Assembly (NCBI GenBank): GCA_009760855.2
Contig: WPIO01000306.1
Location: forward strand, 1 to 64,000
Origin: Cristatella mucedo
Taxonomy: Eukaryota > Bryozoa > Phylactolaemata > Cristatellidae
DNA: 64,000 nt
Reading direction: 5' to 3'
The translations under genes and the position numbers were made by a program. Shown here piece after piece: positions 50,601-59,600 of the stretch (position 1 is the stretch's first letter; each line of letters begins with the position of its first letter). The notes under the pieces are model-generated. The model saw nothing but the letters and a program-made list of their open reading frames with translations. It was not told where the DNA came from and did not search any database.

Positions 50601-53600
50601 AATCAAATAGTCAAATCCTTTTTTTATTATTGGCCATAGGCTATCGTTACTTCTACAGCCAGCGAAGGTGGTTATCGGTCTTGAAACCAGAATTGTAAAC
50701 ACTACGGCGTGATTAGGTTGTTAAAGATTCACCGTTGTGCTGGCTGTAGCAGGTAATATCTCAAATGCTTCCCCATAATTTAATCTTGAGCTTTGACTAC
50801 ATATAAGCTACATAGTTTACATAATCACACCACTCAAAGAGTTTACTCTTACTCTTTGTTTTTTGAACCAGACTTTAAGGCCACACTCTACATACATTTA
50901 TTCGATGCCATCATCGTTAGACTAAGAATTTGTCTGCATAAAAAACCTCCATCCATTATTGAAGTGCAGCAGCTGTGGCCAGAGGAGGGAATTTCTAAAT
51001 TAAGTTACAATTCAAGAACAAAATTGTTGAAAGTAAAATATTGACTAATTAGCTTGTTTCACCACCTTTCTCCACACAGGTATGGTGGTTTAGGATGATG
51101 CAGAGAGGTAGTCGTAATCAGACCATTTGGATCAATGCTCAATAAGTGCAGCCTAATCATCGACAATGCTGTCTCAATAAAATAGGCTTCTTAAAGGAAA
51201 AAATGAATCAATATACTTCGTAATTTAATATTTACATAGTAGAACAATTACTATCCTCAAGGGTTAGCTTTACTGACAGCAGAAGTTCAAATAACTTCAA
51301 AATAATAATAGAAAACAGAACAACTATCAATGGGAATGTGATATAAGTTTTCCAAGACTTGGCAATGTGAATACGGGAATTTTGATTTTTTTTAATTTTA
51401 GATTTCTCATACATTAGGCCTCCCATGCTTGTCATGTATATTCAATGTGCAACTCTTCAATTATTATTGCATCTTACTTTGAAATTGTAAAGTGTGAAAG
51501 CAGCCAATTATCAAGTGCACAAAAAACCGCCTACGTAACTGGTAAGAACTATCTACTTGAAATAAGCTATCTGAAATCGCAATCAGAATCATACAAAGAG
51601 GAAGCTCTTATCGAACACCCTGAGCAGGATTTACGCAGACAGAACATTTGAAGGCAAGGTAAACATATGATCAGAAAGGTTGAACATTGAGTGAGGCCTC
51701 ATCATCGGATATTCGTGCACCTGATCCTCAATCTGTTTATAGTTCAATGCTGCCAACCAGAGAGACAAATAATTGCCTACAGCTCCTGAATGAACAAAGA
51801 AATGTTCGTCTTGACATAAACACTACTTGGAATGTCATGAGGCATACATAGAACGACAAGTGCAGTACTATCGTTTTGAATCGAATCGTGATTAAAAAAT
51901 ATCTGCTGCAGAAGTTAACAAAGATTTTTGGTATTTCGCGTCAAACATATTAATTTAATGTATCGTATCTCCGTCTTTAACTCCACAATTCATAAAGACC
52001 ATGTGGGTGTTAGGCAGGAGAGTTTTGAATAGCACACTCACAGCCCAAGCGGCTTTCGGTACGCATTCGGTAGCCAACAGACTTCGTCTCACGCAACAAA
52101 GAGAAAGTGGGAAGCATAGCAGAGTTAGGAGAGCAGTTGAGGTAGTGAGTAGCATAGAAGTAGCAGTTCAGGACCGCTGGAAAAGATGCGCTTTAGTCAG
52201 CAATTGGAGAGTAGATGTCTTTGCGTAAGAATTGTGGAAGCTAGTTCCACAGTCTAGGACCTGCAGAGCTAAAGCTTTTGTTGCCAACTGTCTTTAAGCG
52301 GAGGAATGGGTCAACTAATTTATTGTCCACACAGGTCCTCAGGGCACGAACAGGCTGAAACTGATGCAGCAGTTCAGCTAGGTACGAAGGAGCTAAGCCA
52401 TGGCGTGCCATGTGGGTCAGCGTAAGAACTTTGCTCTGTATCCTTTGCTCAATCGGCAACCATTCTGGCTCTTTCAGCAAAGGTGACACGTGCTCAAACC
52501 GCTGGGACTTGAAGACAAGCCTTGCAGCCATATTCATATTCCGCTGTAGTGGCATAATATCTTTCTTTGGCAGCCCAGCAAAAAGGGTATTACAGTTATC
52601 AAGCCGAGACAGAACTAAGGAACCAGTTAAATTTTTTACAAGTCACTGTGGGAGACAGCTACTTATCTTGGATAGGGATCGGATGTGATGGCTAGCTGTA
52701 GAGGCAGTCATCCGAATGAAGCTTTAGAAATCGAGGCAGCTGTCGAACATGACACTTAACTTACAAGCACTTAGTGAAGGTCGCACGATAACATCACCTA
52801 TTAGAACAGCAAGCCTTTTAATCCAGCCTAATGCTTAAGATGTCGTATGAGCAGCAGTTCGGTTTCATCGTCATTTAAGTTCAGGAAGTTTTCCGACATC
52901 TAGGATCGAATATCGGCAAGGCAAGCATTCAATTTATCATTTGCTGCAGCAGATTCCGACGGTTTAAATGACAAATACAAATGAGTATCGTCAGCACAGA
53001 AGTTGTATTCTATTCCATGGGCCTTAATCACTTTTCCCAGAGGTTGTGTATAAATGGAGAACAGCAAGGGACCGAGTAGAGAACCTTAAGGGACTCCACA
53101 GCTGACCCTTCTCGTGGCTGATACCTGACCCCCACACGACACGGATTGAACACGATCGCACAAGTATGATGTAAACCACGGCAGTGCTTCGTCTGCCATA
53201 TCACAGGCGGAAACTTCGGAGAACCTTTTAAGAAAGGTCACAGGTTGAGGAACGGCGATTGCTTTGGTCGGAGGGGGCCCAATGGAGGCACGAATGTGCA
53301 CAATTTTTTCAGTAAAGAATGCTGACAAGTGTTCAGCTGAGCCCTTAATATCTGGGGAGTCAGACCTCACAGCATTGGCCAGTAAATAGTTTACTGTCTT
53401 ATAAATCTGTTTAGTGTCCGACTGGCAGTAATTCAGCTTATAATGAAAAAAGAAGACTTCTTTTTTTAAGCTTTCTGGTGTAAACTCGAAGAAAGTCTTT
53501 AAAATTGACTAGATTTGCCTCAGACACCGATTTCTTGAAACGACGTTCTAGCCTGTGCTTAACCCGGCGTATCAAAAGGAGTTTTATTGTAAATTGAAAG

Positions 53601-56600
53601 GAATCTCGACGACTTTGAAGACTGATAGAGCGAACGGGAGCATTTGTTCAAGTGCACTCCTGAGTGTCATGTTCATCGCATCAGTGAGGGTATCGAGGCT
53701 GCCGGTCGAGTCTGAATGCAGATTAAGAAGACCTGCATCACAAACACATGTGAAAAACTTGTCCATGTAAATGCTTTGTAAGTTACTTCGTTTGGCAAAT
53801 TTGACATTGCCCTGTACATACGAGGGAGCAGGAACAGTAAACGAGACCGAACAATGATCTGAGAGGGTAAGTGGGCACACCAAAAAGTAAATGGGGAGGA
53901 CATCCATAGTGATCACGAGATCTAGAATGTGGCCACCGTCGTGGGTGCTATGATTAACCTGTTGGGCCAAACACAAATTCTCTAGACAGTCAAGAAATGA
54001 GCGGACCTGGCTGTTGCTAGGGTTGTCAACGTGAATATTGAAAGTCTCCCACAATTAGTAACGGCTTGTCACACACAAATATTTTAGCGAGTAACTCTGA
54101 AAACCCCTCTATAAACAAGTTTAGACAGCCAAAAGGAGGCCGGTATATCACGACAGCGAGAGGCATTGTCTTTGATGAAGACCAGATTGCAACCGATTCA
54201 AACGATGGCCCATGCGAGAAACTGCACATTTTATAGCCAAAGGATTTGCGAACAACAATTGCGACCCTGCCACCAACCTTGTCAGAATGCATGGACTGAT
54301 AGAATGAAAACCTTGGTGAGGTGGTCTCAGAAATACAGCTACTGTAACAAGACGTCATCGAGGTTTCGGTAAGCAGAAATGTATCTCTCTTCTCCTGGAC
54401 CACTTGATCCCGGATAAGCAGCCCCTTGGTTTTTAGCGTGCGAACATTTAGTAGGCGGAATTTAAGAGGCTTTTCAATAACTGGGCGACGGTGATGAAGT
54501 GGCTTGTATTATTTACCGTTTGCGTCCGGCCCGGCAGAAACTGGATCTTTGAATTTGAATTGGACATTGGTAACAGCCGTCGGACGACGTTTGACACCGT
54601 GCTGGGCTACGGCGGGTGGGCTACTACCGCAACAAGTACTATTCAGTGCTTTAAACTTACAAGTCGTAGGATTGATAGCCGAGCTGTTGATAGGGCGAAC
54701 GCAGGATGCAGGAAGGTTCTCACTGACCCGCCGGTGAAGGCCCGCTGGTAGGTATCGACTAATGGCGACATCGCATCTTATGCTAAGCAGGTCATATTTT
54801 GTGTAGCATATCCGAGGACAGCTCATAAATTGTCACAGCGGAGATAGCAGCGGAATACCCCAAGGTATTACGGAGAAATTAAGTGAAGGTCCACACCACT
54901 GTAGGAGTCGTCCGAGGTCGCTCTTTAGCGCGTGGAGGAATTTTTCACCCTCTAAATTGTCATTCTACTTCCGCTGAATGACTTTAAAATTTATCATCGA
55001 AATTTTCTTTCAACTCCAATCTAGGAGATGATGATTTTAATTCGGTATCAGCCTCAAAGAAGGTGCAGTATCTACTATAAATGTAGGTATTTTCAGAAAC
55101 CAATAAAATTAATTGCCTGTGTGTGTACTAGCATTGCCTAAGCTATTAGCTGGGTAAATAATAAAAAAAATGTCAAAGCGGGCATTATTTATGCGTTTCA
55201 CATAGCTCCCGTGCTGCTACAAAGCTCTTATAGAAATCATTCAAAAGAACTGTTAAATTACGGCAACAAGTCGATTCGGGTTTTTAGTTTATACCTCGGT
55301 TAAGGATTTTTGAAGTGCATAAACACATTTTGGATAGAGGAAATTAATAGAAAGTATCATTCTAAGTCTTTGAACTAAATTATGTTGAGGATTTTGAATT
55401 TTCCCATGGTGATCTAATCTCATCAAATTCTTTGGATAACACCGTATTATGATTTTTACTTCAACGCTTTCTCACTTGATAGTTTAATGTGTTGTTTATC
55501 TTACCACAGCCACAACATTAACTTGTATTCGAGAATAAAGCGAGTCTTTTTGGCTGCATGTTATTATAGGACAATGCCAGTCATTTACTTGGCTATCTCA
55601 ATGAAATGTGAATGACTGGCAGTGGTTTAGCAGCCAAAGTGATTAACATCGTGAATTGGCTTGCATTCACAAAGAAGAGCAAATTGTCAGAAGAACATGG
55701 GATAATAAAGATTTAGACAGTAATTTTGGATTAGTAAGCAGAAACGATGCAGACATTCGTAGTCGCAACAGCTGCTTTCGCAGGTAGTGATTCCGATGCT
55801 TGAGCAAATCTGCTAAAGTCTCCTCTAGTTAGACGGATCTAACTTGCTGCTATTATATGAGCTATTCAGTCACGAAAGATTTTAGATTTATAGATGCCAC
55901 GTTTAGTATATAGAGTTTAGGTTGACGGTAGTTGCAATTTTAAAGGATAAAACGCACTTGGCAATCTCTGAATAGTACCTGTATACTTTTGTATATTTTT
56001 CAAACATGGTACAGTGCTTGTCTTTAACCCATGATTATTGCTTCTCTCGCAGTCGTTTTTAAAGAGCCAGGGTATGGATATTTTTGGTTTCTCTTAGGTG
56101 TTCAACAGAAGAAGTATTATTATTGCTGTAATAGAATTTGGTAACGACCCAAGAGACTCCAAAAGATAACAAATAGTTCCAAGAGGGGGGCAATATAGTT
56201 TCAAAGAAAATTATCATGACACTCGTATTTCCAAAAGGCCGACAAATAAAATTGAGTCCAACATTTACGAACAGCAGAATCCTTTATCTAAAAAGTTAAC
56301 TTCGAGATTTATGTTTGCTACCATAATACGAAACTTGAAATGCAAACTTTACACAAATACTGACCTTCCATTTTAGCAGCACAGCCTAGACTTTCGTCGA
56401 TGTTGCACATATTGCCGATTTTTGGATAAAAAAAAGGTATGCATGAGCAATTTTGTTCTGTTAACATCATTTTGCATTCTGCTTCACACGATGAAAGAGT
56501 GTAGGTGTCGAAATATTTGAGTTGTTGGTTAGGGTCACATTCACCTTCTGGTGGCTCAATATTTTCATACTAAAAAGTAACAGGTAACTTGATAGATGCA

Positions 56601-59600
56601 TGCTATCTTTAAAATGAAGTATTAAACATAATATCTCACAATATCGTGCTTCGTTCTAGCATTAAAAAAATGCTAGTAATACATTTGGATCATTTAGCGT
56701 ACTAGAAAAATAATATTATCATCGTGATTGTTAAAGGGATTCATTGACGTTTCTAGATGTAAATATTAGCTAGGATTTCAGCAAAAGCTATACTGAGACT
56801 TGCTGGTAGCTTACATTCTCTCGAGAAACGCATTAGCAATACAATAAATAAATGCACGGAAGTTTGGTTGCCTATTCCTAATAATTTTCTAGTGAATAGT
56901 GCATTTTTATTTATATAATAGACAGGCTGCCGTTCGCTGCGGCTAGATCTTTAGTTCCTATATTACCAAGCTAAAGGATTAAAATAATCATTCTTCAGTA
57001 CGATAACACAGCCATTAATTGTGTCATGCAGAGAAGTTGTTGAAAATTAGAAAATGCATTATGGATGTTGAGAATTTATCCTTAACTATGATTCAATATG
57101 TATGATTTTAATGATCATCTGTTTTTTTAAACTTTTTCATTGGCAATCGCACAGGCCATGATGCATTACTCAAAGCTGTGAGGTTCCAAAGCTTCCTTAA
57201 ACAAGTTAGGTGTATTTATACGTAATGCCAAGCATTATATCATCTGGTAGTGCTCGGAGTGACAACTCATTAGTGCCCTTTAATGTATTGCATTCGATGG
57301 TTTTTAGTCGCTAAGCTTGATTAGAACCACAGATCGGCAGATGCTAGCAAATTCTTAAAGGCCATTACAAATGTTTTTAGTTATGCTTGAATTCTCTTTG
57401 CAATAAATGCTGGCACGATGAATATATTGTCTGTCGACATGGTTAAGTTAGAAATCATTGGTGTCACTGAATTGACTGCATTTACCTTAAATGGTCTTTC
57501 TCTGTAAAGTTTGATAAACACATCGACGTGTATCGAAAATCCATAGTTTAGCTGATAAATCACGTAATTATTAATAAGCTTCATTCCAAATATTACAGGT
57601 AAATATTAAGGGGTTCGTGACCACGTAGCTCGTAGCTGGTTACCTTTCCGAAAGCTTAAAAATGTGTTTGAATCAATGTATTTGTGACAGCAGTTTAAGG
57701 CTGGCAAATGTATTTATAGCGAACTTTTTAGTGCTCAACTGTGATTGAGCCGTGCCCAGCTCCTGGGTTGACTGCCACTCCTAGCCTTACCAGCAACCAA
57801 CAGAAGTTTAACTTTGACATTGCCAATTTCTTTGCTAAAGGTCAAACTTTATATTGATCTATTAAAAAGGTTGAACTCTATATGATATAACAATATTAAT
57901 TGGTCGGCCATCAAGATTCGTTCTACCGGAAGCTTTTCACATCTGTTGGAGGCTGTTTTGAGCTTAACCGTTTAGCCGTTCCTGCGAGGTAATTATTTGC
58001 AACGTTACACGACGACAATGCAAACTAAAATGCGATTGTAGAGTGCGACATATTATATTAATTTAATCTTTATTATGTAGCAAGTCAGTGCATACGTTTA
58101 ATCTTTTTCCACGTACAAATCCTCACACAATCGCTGGTCCTCATTTGTGTGAGATTGACCATTATTGCGTTCCAACCTGTAGTCTCCAAGGGCAACTCAA
58201 ATATGGCTTACAACAGCAATAATTCATATTTCTACGGGGGAAATGCATCTTAAATGCTAGAAGTGACATTTATTAAAGAAAATAGAATTCTTACACGACA
58301 AAATAACATGCTTGTCAAAATAATGATTGATGCAACATTTCGGATTTTAGCTATACTGATTAATTGAGATAGACTAAATCTGAAGATATAATTTGTTGCA
58401 GATTGATTCTAATCAACAGTTAACAGTGGGTTTGCATTGCTAATAGTGCCTACTTTGCATTTCTGTATTAAAATGATGAAGCACACGCCAATGATAGTAA
58501 CCATGTCCTTCTCTGTTTAAAGCATGGGAAATTAATAAAACATTTCAAAATTGAGAAGAAATCAGTCATGACTCTAATTTATAAGTAAAATATATGAATA
58601 TACTCACAGATGTGCATTGGCACCTTGAAAACAATGACAAGTATTAGCACTCCAATTAAGCTGCACTTCAGCCGACTAGTGTAAGTCGGTTGATTCTTCA
58701 TAAAAAAAATTATAGCAAAATTTAAAATGCGTGCAAAGGTACAAAAACTTAATGAATATCCATATTTTGGTATAACGATATGAACGAATAGAGATTAGTA
58801 AGTATCTGCTCCTGATATTCGATAAGTAATTTAGACTTATTAGAGGTATATGGAAAGTGCACCATACCTTAAATCGTGAGCGGCTTTAGGTATACATCTG
58901 CAGTCGTCCCTAATCTTCGTTTCTCCAAACAAATTAGTTTTATTTATCTCGTAAAGGAAGTTCATTGGCTTAACGAAGTTCAAAGTATTCAGTGGCTGAG
59001 GACATAATGCAATTCGTTTCTATGCACTCTGGATAGGCTCAGGGAAACAACCCAATTGTCATACATTAAATGCCAAGTACTTAAATGAAAGTAGACACAA
59101 TCTTGTTCCTTACGGCTGTACGTCTGATTCCAATCGTAGCGTAAAATCCCGGCGCCACGGAGATTCCAGAAACCGAAGGATCAGGCTGGTCTTTCTTGGA
59201 ATGAACTAAAACCTTCAAACCCAACTGAGGGCTCCCATTTGTTACGTATGACTCCGAGTAGTCGTCCTAAATTGTCGAAGAATCAATTAGTAAACGTGCA
59301 TACCATTTTTAATATTTAAAACTAGCAGTGGGTAAAGAAAATTACCGCTTGTACGTCGATGTAGAGCTCTAATCCACTGGTTTCGGATGCATGACTCTGT
59401 TGCAAAGGCAACTTTAGTCGAGATGTATCGCCTCCGATGCTGTCAAGGTCATCCTGAGTAACTTCTTTGTTAAAAGTGTAGCAATTGCCATAGCTCGTCA
59501 TTCGATGGCGAAAAAACTAAATAGACACGATGGCCTTATGTAGTTGATAATGGTGGCCCGATGAATTTTGACGTAACCAGAATGAGTTGCTAGCTTCTGT

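Larger units (their letters stand above)
51957..54938 (-). mobile_element. Near-full-length L2-A LINE (copy 4) with internal RT deletion
   Basis: Inserted in block 2. The uninterrupted sequence exists in block 1 near 16,775, which fixes both ends. A short AATTT duplication flanks it (51,952-51,956 and 54,939-54,943). The leader ORF starts [10 protein letters not shown] (54,826). The element lacks about 500 bp of RT around 53,208 relative to copy 1. Frameshifts and stops elsewhere; inactive. Same strand as the channel gene, whose intron it occupies. Confidence 0.9.
47928..59600. repeat. Segmental duplication block 2 (paralogue of 13,405-21,415)
   Basis: Same order and orientation as block 1. 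It is longer because of insertions absent from block 1: SINE-A with nested LINE-2 (48,180-48,430), SINE-B (48,480-48,612), an L2-A 3' fragment (49,624-49,945) and a near-full-length L2-A (51,957-54,938). It carries the intact channel exons 2-5. Confidence 0.88.
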
